The translations under genes and the position numbers were made by a program. The notes under the pieces are model-generated. The model was given only the letters and a program-made list of their open reading frames with translations. It had not been told where the DNA came from and did no database searches. 64,000 nucleotides of DNA from JABMOV01 sp964654545 (GTDB taxonomy: Bacteria > Fidelibacterota > Marinisomatia > Marinisomatales > JABMOV01): NCBI GenBank assembly GCA_964654545.1, contig CAZZIU010000010.1:1-64000 (forward strand), written 5' to 3'. Shown here one piece after another: positions 35,293 through 44,565 of the stretch (within the stretch, counting starts at the first letter, position 1; every line of letters starts with the position of its first letter).

Positions 35293-35700
35293 ATGCTTTT
35301 TCTTACATTAAAATCAATTCACATTTTCATGATTGCGTCATGGTTTGGGTTGGTGGTCATTCTTGATGTCATTTGGCGAAAGGCAGAATATCTGCAAGAT
35401 GACAGCATTCAAGCTCTAACCCTGTGGATGGTAAAACGCCTGGAGTTTTTTATCGGACTGCTGGTGCTAACGACAGGATTGATATTGATAGGGTATGATC
35501 CATCATTTTTAACGTTCGGCTGGTTGCACGTAAAGCTGACAATATGGGTAATTGTTTTCGGTTTGGGCCATGTGGTTAGAAGCAAACTGGAGAAGGTTAG
35601 CAAAAAGGGAGCAACCGGACGGGCATATATTTATTTCAATTGGTTCATCCTTGCCGGCCTCATTGGGGCGATTGTGATGGTTGAGCTAAAGCCTTTTTAA
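35293..35700 (+). CDS. Four-helix membrane protein (CopD/HemJ-like)
   Basis: The 135-residue protein has four hydrophobic segments (about 5-25, 48-68, 76-96, 113-131). Spaced residues such as H10 and W17 in helix 1, RLEFF in helix 2, WLHVKLTIW in helix 3 and a His in GLGHVVRSK recall small CopD or HemJ-type membrane proteins. The similarity is weak, and neither copper nor protoporphyrinogen chemistry should be assumed. A GAGGA ribosome site precedes the ATG. It ends convergently with the FGGY kinase, overlapping by 4 bases. Confidence 0.55.
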   Translation: MLFLTLKSIHIFMIASWFGLVVILDVIWRKAEYLQDDSIQALTLWMVKRLEFFIGLLVLTTGLILIGYDPSFLTFGWLHVKLTIWVIVFGLGHVVRSKLEKVSKKGATGRAYIYFNWFILAGLIGAIVMVELKPF

Positions 35701-37160
35701 TTGTTGGCTCTGATACCAATGGATTCAAGGGCAGTGTGCCAGGATGCAATTTTACTGTCACGTTGTTCCGCTATCATTTTCGGATGAAAAATGATATCAT
35801 TATCTACCGTTACTTCCGGATGTGACCCAGTATCAATTCGGTATAAAATATTGTAGACGCCCACGGCGGTTCGGTCTTTCACCGCTGAATGTCCAATTGG
35901 ACGTCGCAATATATCAGCAATAAACTGTAAAAGAGCAGGCCTTGCACCGCCACCACTGGCAGTGATTAAAGCGTTACAGTCGCTGTGCTCAGCTTTCATC
36001 GATTCAACAATATCATTCACGAGCAATCCAATCGATTCCATGCCGGCGCGTACAATATCATTTTCATTAAAACGTTCCAATTTGTATAGTACCGTTTCAA
36101 ATTGGTCGGTCCAATAAGGAGCCGCCAATCCAATGAAGCCAGGGATTAAAATACCATCAGTGTGGTGTTGTTCGGCGCGCTTATGCCAGACCATTTCATG
36201 ATGAGAAATTCCCAGTTCATTTTCCAACCAGTAGAAAAGAGAGTTACAGGCGTTTATTGTTCCCTCCAGAATATAAGAACGTGTAGCGCTATCTGACGTT
36301 AAGACGCTTGCGAGAAGGGCTGGGTTATGGACCGGCTTCCCCCCCGTATTTAATTGCACAGAACCAGAGGTACCAAAATTCATAGCGAGTGAATTTGGTA
36401 GCCATCCACCCTGACCGATGAGGGCGGCTTGTTGATCGCCGACAACACAACTCAGGGGAAACGATAAATCATCTATTGTGATAATTCCATATGGCCAATT
36501 TGTTGCTACAAGAGGAGGTAACACATCAGGGTTCACCTGAAAAACATCTAAAAGCTCTGGAGACCATTGTGCCGTATCAATATCCATAAGAGTGGACCTG
36601 CCGGCAATTGATTCATCCACGTATGCGTGTTGAGTAAAACAGTGCGTTAAGTATGCGCTAAGGGGACCAAACCAAACGGTTCCAGCTTTCACTTTATCCT
36701 TGAGTGATAAATCATGGGAGATTAAATGAAGAAACTTTGGACCACCGAAATGGGCACTTAGTGGTACTCCCGTCACCGATCGGATCATACTGGAATCAGG
36801 CTTGAGGGCATCAACAATTTCTTTTGCCCTGCTATCCTGCCAATTTAATGCCGGTGACAGAGTCGCTTTGGATTTCTTATCCCAAAACAAAAACGTTGAC
36901 CGCTGAACGGTGAACCCGCAATGCAGTATTGCACCACCCCGATCAGTAACAAATCTTACTGCTTTTCTTAGCAGGCGGTAGCAGGATTGAAAAGTATCAC
37001 GTGCATCGCTCTCAACATGAAATGGAGCCGGACGACGAAGGGAATGTTTCTCGCGATGGGTAAATGCAATTGCACCAGTTTTTGTAATAACAAAAACTTT
37101 GGAGGAGGAGGTTCCAGAATCCAAAACAATATAAAACTCGCTGGTCGCAGAAAATGTCAT
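35697..37160 (-). CDS. FGGY-family carbohydrate kinase (glycerol kinase-like)
   Basis: The 487-residue protein starts with the ATPase phosphate-1 loop YIVLDSGTSSSKVFV. It has the NWQDSRA segment, VVGDQQAALIGQGG, NFGTSGSV (phosphate-2) and the C-terminal signature TASGGGARPALLQFIADILRRPI. This is the FGGY fold of glycerol, xylulose and gluconate kinases. The substrate cannot be chosen from motifs alone. It is a single gene divergent from 37337. Confidence 0.85.
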   Translation of the reverse strand: MTFSATSEFYIVLDSGTSSSKVFVITKTGAIAFTHREKHSLRRPAPFHVESDARDTFQSCYRLLRKAVRFVTDRGGAILHCGFTVQRSTFLFWDKKSKATLSPALNWQDSRAKEIVDALKPDSSMIRSVTGVPLSAHFGGPKFLHLISHDLSLKDKVKAGTVWFGPLSAYLTHCFTQHAYVDESIAGRSTLMDIDTAQWSPELLDVFQVNPDVLPPLVATNWPYGIITIDDLSFPLSCVVGDQQAALIGQGGWLPNSLAMNFGTSGSVQLNTGGKPVHNPALLASVLTSDSATRSYILEGTINACNSLFYWLENELGISHHEMVWHKRAEQHHTDGILIPGFIGLAAPYWTDQFETVLYKLERFNENDIVRAGMESIGLLVNDIVESMKAEHSDCNALITASGGGARPALLQFIADILRRPIGHSAVKDRTAVGVYNILYRIDTGSHPEVTVDNDIIFHPKMIAEQRDSKIASWHTALESIGIRANN

Positions 37161-37336
37161 GGTTGAAGTTTTAGGGTTTCACTATTTGGTACAAGTAAAA
37201 TATTTCCTTTTGCAGAATGAAAGAAGCAATTTAGATAAACTAAACTATATTCCGGCAGAAGGAATCTTCTTGATTTTCGTCGATAAATCAACCAATTTGC
37301 ACCCAATCTGTTTTCACTAATTGGGAGAAATTCAGA

Positions 37337-37933
37337 ATGTCCAAGGAAATTAAATCAGGAATTGGCTACATCATTCCGGCAGGCGCTTTGGCCGGATATG
37401 TAATCGCATCGTTTTCCGGACTCTACCTGATAAGCATTGTTTTCGCTGTTATTGGCATCCTGGGATGGTTCCTATACGCACTGGTCATGGATCTGAAACT
37501 TCCTGACACGATGGGAAATATGGTTATTGTTTTTGCTTTGTTGATTGGAATTGGAATATTCATGTCATATGGTATAGAGCAGGATATTTTTGGCGGATAC
37601 ATGTTTAAAGTGGATGGAACTATATTTTCACTATTGGTTGTTTTATTTGGTGTCATGGGGGGCATTTTATTTAACCGCAGCCGCAATGAAATACCAACAG
37701 ACCTTTCTGCCGAAGACAAGGAATTGGTGAAAGCAGCTTTACAAACATCTGATGAAGGTGGGCCAGATCCCAAAATCATTGTGGTAAAACAGGAATCAGC
37801 GGCAAGCAATGAGGATGAGGATGAAGATGATTCCTATCCGGGATACTACCCGCCGGAAGACTATTACTACGACGATGATGATGAGGAGTATGAAGACGAG
37901 GATGAATGGGAAGAAGAGGACGAAGAAGACTAA
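37337..37933 (+). CDS. Membrane protein with very acidic Tyr/Asp/Glu-rich tail
   Basis: The 198-residue protein has four hydrophobic helices (about 8-28, 31-51, 60-78, 92-112). From about residue 155 the tail is nearly all Asp, Glu and Tyr, with a PGYYPPEDYYY stretch. I do not recognise the family. A GGGAG ribosome site precedes the ATG. It converges on ychF with a 3-base gap. Confidence 0.7.
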   Translation: MSKEIKSGIGYIIPAGALAGYVIASFSGLYLISIVFAVIGILGWFLYALVMDLKLPDTMGNMVIVFALLIGIGIFMSYGIEQDIFGGYMFKVDGTIFSLLVVLFGVMGGILFNRSRNEIPTDLSAEDKELVKAALQTSDEGGPDPKIIVVKQESAASNEDEDEDDSYPGYYPPEDYYYDDDDEEYEDEDEWEEEDEED

Positions 37934-37936
37934 CGT

Positions 37937-39040
37937 TCACACGTTAAACTTAAAGTAGATACAATCCCCATCTTTTACTTTGTATTCTTTTCCTTCTAGT
38001 TGAGCCAACCCCGCCTCCTTTACAGCCTGTTCGCTGCCCAACCGTATCAAATCATTATATTTAATCACTTCTGCTTTTATAAATCCACGCTGAAAGTCCG
38101 TATGAATCTCCCCTGCTGCCTCAGGTGCTGTTGCCCCCATCTTTATTGTCCAGGCTCGAACTTCTTTTGGTCCTCCCGTGAAAAATGTTTCGAGGCCAAG
38201 CAATTTAAATCCGGCATGAATCAGTTTATCCAACCCCGGTTCCGGCATGTGGTATTCATCTAAAAACAATTGCTTGTCTTCACCATCCAGTAATGCAATT
38301 TCCTGCTCTAATTTCCCGCAAAGTCGAATGGCCAAATTATTTTCCGCTGCCGAGAAATTGAATAACCGCTGCACCAAATCATTTCGTTGGGTGCTCTGAA
38401 TTTCAATTTCATCCACATTGGCAACGTACAATATTGGTTTACGTGTCATAAGAAACATAGATCGAACAATCGCGAGCTCTTCAGGTGTTGTCAGCTGAAA
38501 AGAACGAGCCATTTTTCCTGCATCCAGATGGTGAATGAGCGCTTCCGTAATGGCGACTTCCTGCTTGGATTTTTTGTCACCGGTTTTTGCCTGTTTACTT
38601 TGGCGGTTAAAGCGCCTGTTTAATGTTTCCAGATCAGCAAGCAATAATTCGGTTTCAATAAGTTCAGCATCACGAATAGGATCCACTGACCCTTCCACAT
38701 GGGTGATATTTTCATCTTCAAAACAGCGAATAACATGAACAATCGCACCAACCTGCCGTATCTGTCCTAAAAATTGGTTGCCCAGACCTTCACCTTTACT
38801 GGCTCCACGAACCAGGCCAGCAATATCCGTAAACTCAACTGTTGCAGGGGTGACTTTTTCAGGATTAAAAATAGTCCTTAGTTCTTCGAGCCTGGGATCG
38901 GGTAATGGAACAATTCCCACATGCGGTTCGATTGTGCAGAATGGGTAATTTTCTGCTGGGACGGAAGAGGCTGTTAAGGCATTAAATATCGTAGATTTAC
39001 CGACATTGGGAAGCCCAATGATTCCACATCGAAGCGCCAT
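37937..39040 (-). CDS. ychF: Redox-regulated ATPase YchF
   Basis: YchF/OLA1 is a ribosome-associated P-loop protein of the Obg family that prefers ATP. The 367 residues include G1 GLPNVGKST (9-17), the switch DIAGLVRGASKGEGLGNQFL, the altered G4 region VANVDE and the C-terminal TGS domain (FTGGPKEVRAWTI ... KVKDGDCIYFKFNV). It lies 15 bases downstream of fabA on the minus strand. Confidence 0.96.
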   Translation of the reverse strand: MALRCGIIGLPNVGKSTIFNALTASSVPAENYPFCTIEPHVGIVPLPDPRLEELRTIFNPEKVTPATVEFTDIAGLVRGASKGEGLGNQFLGQIRQVGAIVHVIRCFEDENITHVEGSVDPIRDAELIETELLLADLETLNRRFNRQSKQAKTGDKKSKQEVAITEALIHHLDAGKMARSFQLTTPEELAIVRSMFLMTRKPILYVANVDEIEIQSTQRNDLVQRLFNFSAAENNLAIRLCGKLEQEIALLDGEDKQLFLDEYHMPEPGLDKLIHAGFKLLGLETFFTGGPKEVRAWTIKMGATAPEAAGEIHTDFQRGFIKAEVIKYNDLIRLGSEQAVKEAGLAQLEGKEYKVKDGDCIYFKFNV

Positions 39041-39055
39041 ATTGTTGAATTCCTG

Positions 39056-39598
39056 TTAAAATGTATCCAGTGCCGGATCGCTGCCAAAGTCGTAGGTAAG
39101 ATTATCAAATAATCCAACCTGAAGATTTTTTGCAAAATATATTACTTTGTTCTTCACACGTAATTCTGCGTCACCCCAGGCCATATAGACCGGCTTGGTG
39201 ATTAATTTTTTTATATCGATGATATAATTAATTTTATCGTGGTATGGACGAACTTGTCCCTTAAATTTTAAATCCTGAACGCCAAGTGCTCTTCCGCGGC
39301 CCTCACCGCCAACCCAGGATAAAAAGAAACCAATTAATTGCCAGAACCCATCAAGACCAAGACAGCCGGGCATGACTGGATCGCCCTTAAAATGGCAATG
39401 AAAGAACCAATTGGATGATTCAATATCCATTTCTGCCCGGATTTGCCCCTTATCATATTTTCCGCCCTTATCGGAAATATGAAGAATGCGATCAATCATG
39501 AGCATCGGCGGCTTGGGAAGTTTTCCATTTTTCATCCCGAAAAACAATCCTTCGGCGACTTTCAAGAGCTCTTCTTTTGTGAATGAGGATTTTTTCAT
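39056..39598 (-). CDS. fabA: 3-hydroxydecanoyl-ACP dehydratase/isomerase-type FabA
   Basis: The 180-residue hot-dog-fold protein has the FabA signature WFFHCHFKGDPVMPGCLGLD, with catalytic H69 and D83 matching H70 and D84 of E. coli, followed by WQLIGFFLSW and GRALGVQDLKFKGQVRP. E. coli FabA dehydrates 3-hydroxyacyl-ACP and isomerises the C10 product for anaerobic unsaturated fatty acid synthesis. Close homologs may only dehydrate. FabB, its usual partner, is not adjacent here. Confidence 0.9.
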   Translation of the reverse strand: MKKSSFTKEELLKVAEGLFFGMKNGKLPKPPMLMIDRILHISDKGGKYDKGQIRAEMDIESSNWFFHCHFKGDPVMPGCLGLDGFWQLIGFFLSWVGGEGRGRALGVQDLKFKGQVRPYHDKINYIIDIKKLITKPVYMAWGDAELRVKNKVIYFAKNLQVGLFDNLTYDFGSDPALDTF

Positions 39599-39792
39599 TA
39601 TTTATTCAATTTTATGTTAGAGAGTGTAGGCGAGAGTACGGATTTTTTCAAGTAGAGAACAGAAAAATTTACCGCATAATCAACAATATTTATGTAGGTT
39701 TGTAAGTTTATTATGGGAATCAAAAAGGAATTCTGAATTGGGAAATATTAGCACCGACATACTCACATTCTAAAAATATAGAAACAGCCAAG

Positions 39793-41334
39793 ATGACAAT
39801 TGTATATACTGCAGAAAAAATAAAGGGCCACAATGGGTCCAATGCAATCTTGTGTGAGAATGGAAAAATCACCGCAATTGGAAGGAGAGGGGATTTTTCA
39901 AATCACAAAACGGTTGAGCTGCGAGGATCAATATACCCCGGGTTTATCGATTCTCATTTACATTTGCTGGGCCTGGGATGGTCGATGGAAGCATTGGATT
40001 TGCGAGGAATGAAATCCCCTGAAGAAATTGCAGCAAAAGTACAAAAAGCGACAGAATCGGCTGCGCACGGTCAGTGGATTGAGGGTCGTGGCTGGGATCA
40101 AAATTTATGGAAGGGCATCCATTTTCCAACGAGAGAGAAGCTGGACAAAGTTGCACCCTACAATCCAGTCTATTTACGACGAATTGATGGACATGCTGGC
40201 TGGACAAATACACTGGGATTGAAATTCGCCGGTATCACAGAAATGACACCTGATCCAGAGGGTGGAAATATTCTAAAAGATAAAAAGGGAAACCCAACCG
40301 GGATATTAATTGATAAAGCAGAGGAATTGGTGCTTGAAGTAATTCCCGAACCGGATGCTGCCAGCAAAAGAAGACAGATTCAAAAAGCCATTGTCTATCT
40401 GAATTCATTGGGAATTACTGCGGTTCATGACGCAGGCACGAATAGTAAAACGATAGATATTTTAGCAGAGCTGGAGATGCAGGAAAAGTTGACTCTGCGA
40501 GTATCTGTTATGCTAGAGAACAATAATGCAACTTTAAGTCAGTATGTGAAAAAGGGACCAGTCGCGACAGAGTTTATTAGGATCCAAGCGGTAAAAATAT
40601 ATTTGGATGGTGCCATGGGAAGTCGTGGAGCTGCAATGCTGGTACCCTATTCAGATGATCACTCAAATTCCGGATTGCTCCTGGATTCAAAGGAAAACGT
40701 ATTGACAAAAGTAAAAGAATATAATAGTGCTGGTTTTCAGGTATGTATACACGCAATTGGTGACCGAGCCAATCGCATGGCTTTGGATATATATGAAAGG
40801 GTTGGATTAAAACAAAGGCGAAACCGTATTGAGCATGCCCAAAATATTGATCCGTTCGATATTCCAAGATTCGCTAATTTTGGAGTAATTCCCGCGATGC
40901 AACCTACCCATTGTACCAGTGATATGGGGTGGATTCATAAACGCCTAGGTACTGGCCGTCTGGAGAATGCCTATCCATGGAAAGCACTTCTTAACAGCGG
41001 ATCCATTATTGCGGGCGGGTCGGACGCTCCCATTGAATCACCCAATCCGTTGCAAGGTATTTATGCAGCCGTAACCCGTCAGGATCAAAATGGGTATCCA
41101 GAAAAAGGCTGGTTGGCACAACATTGTGTATCCATCGACGAAGCAGTAAAAATGTATACCGAATGGGCAGCAACCGGCGCAGGAATGGAAGACATTCAGG
41201 GTAAAATTGCGCCAGGCTACTATGCGGATTTCACAGTATTGAGTAGCGAATTTGATACTAATCATCCTCAATCCATAATTAACACAGAGGTGTTAGCTAC
41301 AATCGTAAATGGAAAAATTGTGCATAAAGCATGA
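39793..41334 (+). CDS. Amidohydrolase family 3 protein (YtcJ-like)
   Basis: The 513-residue metal-dependent hydrolase has the HxH motif FIDSHLHLLGLG, KIYLDGAMGSRGA with its metal-bridging Lys region, CIHAIGDRANRMALD, RIEHAQNIDP and the late Asp motif AGGSDAPIESPNPLQGIYAAVTR. It ends with the small composite sheet DFTVLSSEF. YtcJ-type enzymes hydrolyse amide or cyclic C-N bonds. No substrate can be named. It overlaps the methyltransferase gene downstream by 4 bases. Confidence 0.88.
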   Translation: MTIVYTAEKIKGHNGSNAILCENGKITAIGRRGDFSNHKTVELRGSIYPGFIDSHLHLLGLGWSMEALDLRGMKSPEEIAAKVQKATESAAHGQWIEGRGWDQNLWKGIHFPTREKLDKVAPYNPVYLRRIDGHAGWTNTLGLKFAGITEMTPDPEGGNILKDKKGNPTGILIDKAEELVLEVIPEPDAASKRRQIQKAIVYLNSLGITAVHDAGTNSKTIDILAELEMQEKLTLRVSVMLENNNATLSQYVKKGPVATEFIRIQAVKIYLDGAMGSRGAAMLVPYSDDHSNSGLLLDSKENVLTKVKEYNSAGFQVCIHAIGDRANRMALDIYERVGLKQRRNRIEHAQNIDPFDIPRFANFGVIPAMQPTHCTSDMGWIHKRLGTGRLENAYPWKALLNSGSIIAGGSDAPIESPNPLQGIYAAVTRQDQNGYPEKGWLAQHCVSIDEAVKMYTEWAATGAGMEDIQGKIAPGYYADFTVLSSEFDTNHPQSIINTEVLATIVNGKIVHKA

Positions 41335-42080
41335 AACCAATCACTCAGAACCAACTTAAGCTGATACGATCGCTTCATCAAAAAAAATTCAGGGATTTAC
41401 ATCGCAAATATATCCTGGAGGGTAGCAGACTGATTGCAGAAGCAGTCAACGCGGGAGCTGTACTGCAGGGGGTGTTTATACGCCAAGGGGATGTACCAAC
41501 ACACGCGACTCTTTTGGATGAGATTTCATTATCCGGTACGCCTCTCTATGAAGCGTCAGAAAAGCAGATTGGCGATATCTCGGACACCACCACACCGTCA
41601 GGTATTATGGCTGTTTGTTCAATAGAAAATGGGCAGGTGTCCTGTGATGGGAACTGGCTCTATTTTGACGGTTTGCGAGATCCGGGGAATGCCGGGACGT
41701 TAATGAGGACCGCTGCATGGTTTGGGTGCAAAAATGTCTGCTTTTCTGCTAACAGTGTGGATCCATATAACCCGAAAACGGTCCGCTCTGGAATGGGAGC
41801 CCATTTCTATCTTAATATTGTAATTGATGCCAACATTACGTCCCTGTCAAAAGATGCAACCCTCCTGGGAGCCGGATTAAACGGATTGCCAGTAAATGAA
41901 ACAAAAATAAATGATCCCTGGGTCGTTGCCATTGGAAGTGAGGCCCATGGATTGTCGGATAAAATTTTACAGTCGGTACATCAAATAGTTACCATATCGG
42001 GTAAAGGGCAGGGCGAGTCGCTAAATGCCGCCATTGCAGGGAGTATAATATTGTATACCTTACAGAAAAATGATTTATAG
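41331..42080 (+). CDS. SpoU/TrmH-family RNA 2'-O-methyltransferase
   Basis: The 249-residue protein has an N-terminal substrate-binding domain (IRSLHQKKFRDLHRKYILEG) and the SPOUT knot motifs: LRDPGNAGTLMRTAAWFG, VRSGMGAHF, AIGSEAHGLS and GQGESLNAAIAGSIILY. It probably methylates a ribose in 23S rRNA or tRNA. The exact site is not predictable. The start overlaps the amidohydrolase stop, and the stop overlaps murI by 6 bases tail to tail. Confidence 0.92.
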   Translation: MKPITQNQLKLIRSLHQKKFRDLHRKYILEGSRLIAEAVNAGAVLQGVFIRQGDVPTHATLLDEISLSGTPLYEASEKQIGDISDTTTPSGIMAVCSIENGQVSCDGNWLYFDGLRDPGNAGTLMRTAAWFGCKNVCFSANSVDPYNPKTVRSGMGAHFYLNIVIDANITSLSKDATLLGAGLNGLPVNETKINDPWVVAIGSEAHGLSDKILQSVHQIVTISGKGQGESLNAAIAGSIILYTLQKNDL

Positions 42081-42872
42081 ATGAATTACCTGAGCAGCAG
42101 GAATTGACGCACCCAAAAACCGGCTGGCGACAGATTCAAACCGGGCAGGCAGATCCGTAACGTAGCATTTAAAATTGCCTTGATCTCCATCAGACCCCAA
42201 ACGTTTATTAGTCAATAAACGGGTGGTGCTGGCGGCAACTTCGGAAGCTGAATCCACCAATACGGTGCCATTCTTAACAAAGGATTGGAGGGCAGGTTTC
42301 AGCAATGGATAATGCGTACATCCCAGAACCAAGGTATCAATGGAAGAGGCATCAATGGGTTGTATGTATTCTTTAATAATTTGCTCAACGATTGGGCCAT
42401 CCAGCCAACCTTCTTCCACGAGCGGCACAAAAAGAGGGCAAGGTCTGGCAGAAATCACCAAATCAGGTCGAGCATATAGCAACCCGTTTTGATACGCATT
42501 GGAGGCGATTGTGGCTATCGTTCCAATCACACCCACATGGCCATTTTTTGTAGATTTTAGTGCCGCCGAGACACCCGGTTTGATCACGCCAAGTATTGGA
42601 ACGTCAAACTGCGCATGTAAATATTTTAATGCCAGCGCCGATGCAGTATTACACGCCACGACGATAAGTTTCGCATCTTGGCTGAGTAAGAATTCTGTTA
42701 TTTGTCGCGAATATTCCTGAACGGTCTCTGCGCTTTTATTTCCATAAGGAACCCGGGCAGTGTCTCCCACATAAACGATTGATTCTCCGGGAAGTGCCTC
42801 ACGAATGGCACGAACCACTGTTAATCCACCGAGTCCTGAGTCGAAAATACCTATGGGGCGGAAATCGGGCAT
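42075..42872 (-). CDS. murI: Glutamate racemase
   Basis: MurI makes D-glutamate for peptidoglycan. The 265 residues include GIFDSGLGGLTVVRAI, the VPYGNKS loop and the two catalytic cysteines C74 (VACNTASA) and C185 (LGCTHYPLL). It follows the amidase gene with a 1-base overlap, so two cell-wall genes are paired on the minus strand. Confidence 0.95.
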   Translation of the reverse strand: MPDFRPIGIFDSGLGGLTVVRAIREALPGESIVYVGDTARVPYGNKSAETVQEYSRQITEFLLSQDAKLIVVACNTASALALKYLHAQFDVPILGVIKPGVSAALKSTKNGHVGVIGTIATIASNAYQNGLLYARPDLVISARPCPLFVPLVEEGWLDGPIVEQIIKEYIQPIDASSIDTLVLGCTHYPLLKPALQSFVKNGTVLVDSASEVAASTTRLLTNKRLGSDGDQGNFKCYVTDLPARFESVASRFLGASIPAAQVIHL

Positions 42873-44356
42873 TATCCTTCGGCCAAAACCTGTTCCCGGG
42901 TATCTTTAAAATTGATAATTGCGGTGTAAATGCTTTCTGCAATTTTTTGACGGTGTGACGATTTTTTCAGGTTTCGCTCTTCCGTTGGATTCGAGAGAAA
43001 CCCTGCTTCAACCAAAACGTTCGGCATGCTGGCGCCAATCAAGACATAAAACCCGGCCTGCTTTACACCGCGGTTTTTTGAATCAACTCTTTTATCCAGC
43101 TCAGTTTGGATGATTGCAGCAAGATCTTCGCTTTCTTTCATAAACATGGATTGCGCCATGGTGGCCATTATGAGATTTGCGCCTGAAAGTTCTGCGTAAG
43201 GATCTTCATTGCGATCCTCAAGTCGAATAACCCCATTTTCCCTTGATGCCACTTCGATTGCATCATCCGTTTTTCCGGGTCGAAGAAGATACGTTTCAAA
43301 ACCCTTGGCATTGCGATTTGGGTTGGAATTCACGTGGACTGACAGAAAGATTTTACCATTGCTCTCATTCGCAATTTTAGTTCGTTTCCAAAGCGGGATA
43401 AACACATCTTCATCCCGTGTATATACCACTTTAATATTGGTGTTTTTTTCCAGCAATAAGCCAAGCCGTTTTGTGATATCCAACGTAACATCTTTTTCCT
43501 TGGTCCCATACTTACCAACCGTGCCGCCATCTTTTCCACCATGCCCCGCATCGAGGACGATAGTATCCAATCGCCAGCGATCTTTAACGTCCTTGATACG
43601 GTTCGCGCTTTTAGATAATGGCGTGCGTAACGTAATAACAAGTTCACTTGGATCTGAATTCTGATAAAATTCATGGCCTTCAATCTCTGATCGTAACTGA
43701 AAAGCCAATTGGACAGATTCGTCCATTTGATCTGCAGAAATCCGACGGACAACCCCACGGGTTGTGGAACGTTTCACTGCTATTGTGTCAACAAAGCCAC
43801 CCTTCACGGTGACATAAAACCAGCCGTTATTATGTTTAAATGTGCTGATATTTCTTTCGTCGAACACCTCACGAGTTTGAATCCGAAGGATCGTCCCATT
43901 CGCTTTTTCATCAATGTCAATACCCGTAATGTTAAATGTCAGGAGGTCAATATCAAGAATATGTCTGTCACCATCATAAACAATCCCTGGCATTATGGTA
44001 TTGCGAATGATATGGAAAAATGCTTCGGCTGGTAAAAAAATGTCGTCTTTTTGTAATATTGATGGCACGGGCATTTGATAAACCTGCTCCCCGACCATGA
44101 CAAAGCTGGTACCGGCAGAGAGCTTAATGCGGTGTTCTCCCACATACAGCACCATTTTTTGTCGATCAGCATTGTAGTACGGTTTGTGGGCTGTGATAAT
44201 ATCGGAAAATCCGCGTGCAGAAATATAGGTACTCGATACCCCGGCAAGCGTATGGAGTTCAGTTGTTGATTGATCCAACCGATTTATCACCTGAACGGGA
44301 GAGGCCATGACGGCTCCCGTAATAAGAAGAAATAGAATTGCTAATCGCTTTATCAT
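42872..44356 (-). CDS. N-acetylmuramoyl-L-alanine amidase (Amidase_3, AmiC-like)
   Basis: With the start at 44356 the protein has 494 residues and a clear signal peptide, MIKRLAILFLLITGAVMAS. A middle region contains an AMIN-like beta domain. The C-terminal Amidase_3 domain has zinc ligands in LDAGHGGKDGG, the KEKDVTLDI Glu and SVHVNSN, and the catalytic Glu in VLVEAGFLSNPTE. It cleaves the sugar-peptide bond during cell separation. The frame also opens from 44431, but that start would place a Cys-rich stretch before the signal peptide. Neither start has a convincing ribosome site. Confidence 0.9.
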   Translation of the reverse strand: MIKRLAILFLLITGAVMASPVQVINRLDQSTTELHTLAGVSSTYISARGFSDIITAHKPYYNADRQKMVLYVGEHRIKLSAGTSFVMVGEQVYQMPVPSILQKDDIFLPAEAFFHIIRNTIMPGIVYDGDRHILDIDLLTFNITGIDIDEKANGTILRIQTREVFDERNISTFKHNNGWFYVTVKGGFVDTIAVKRSTTRGVVRRISADQMDESVQLAFQLRSEIEGHEFYQNSDPSELVITLRTPLSKSANRIKDVKDRWRLDTIVLDAGHGGKDGGTVGKYGTKEKDVTLDITKRLGLLLEKNTNIKVVYTRDEDVFIPLWKRTKIANESNGKIFLSVHVNSNPNRNAKGFETYLLRPGKTDDAIEVASRENGVIRLEDRNEDPYAELSGANLIMATMAQSMFMKESEDLAAIIQTELDKRVDSKNRGVKQAGFYVLIGASMPNVLVEAGFLSNPTEERNLKKSSHRQKIAESIYTAIINFKDTREQVLAEG

Positions 44357-44500
44357 GAGGGTGAAAATAGACGGTGCGGAGCAACCCCCGCAATGATTTT
44401 CCTGCCTTGGTTTTACATCTTTAAAATTCATCAGTAATTCTAAAATTTACCTTTGATAGACACAATGGTGTAGTTTATTAAAACAAAAAACCGATAAATT

Positions 44501-44537
44501 TTGAGAAGAGATTTCTCAATTATTCCAACTGTATAAT
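44501..44537 (+). promoter_or_regulatory. Inverted repeat and -10-like box upstream of the peroxidase gene
   Basis: TTGAGAA at 44501-44507 is mirrored by TTCTCAA at 44513-44519 with a 5-base spacer. Twelve bases later lies TATAAT at 44532-44537, 28 bases before the ATG. The layout fits an operator beside a promoter, though no -35 box at standard spacing is evident. Confidence 0.35.
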
Positions 44538-44565
44538 CAAAAAGCCATAAACATCGGGGGACAGA

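Noticed and set aside
44357..44431. Longer N-terminus of the cell-wall amidase
   Set aside because: It would bury the signal peptide behind 25 polar, Cys-containing residues.
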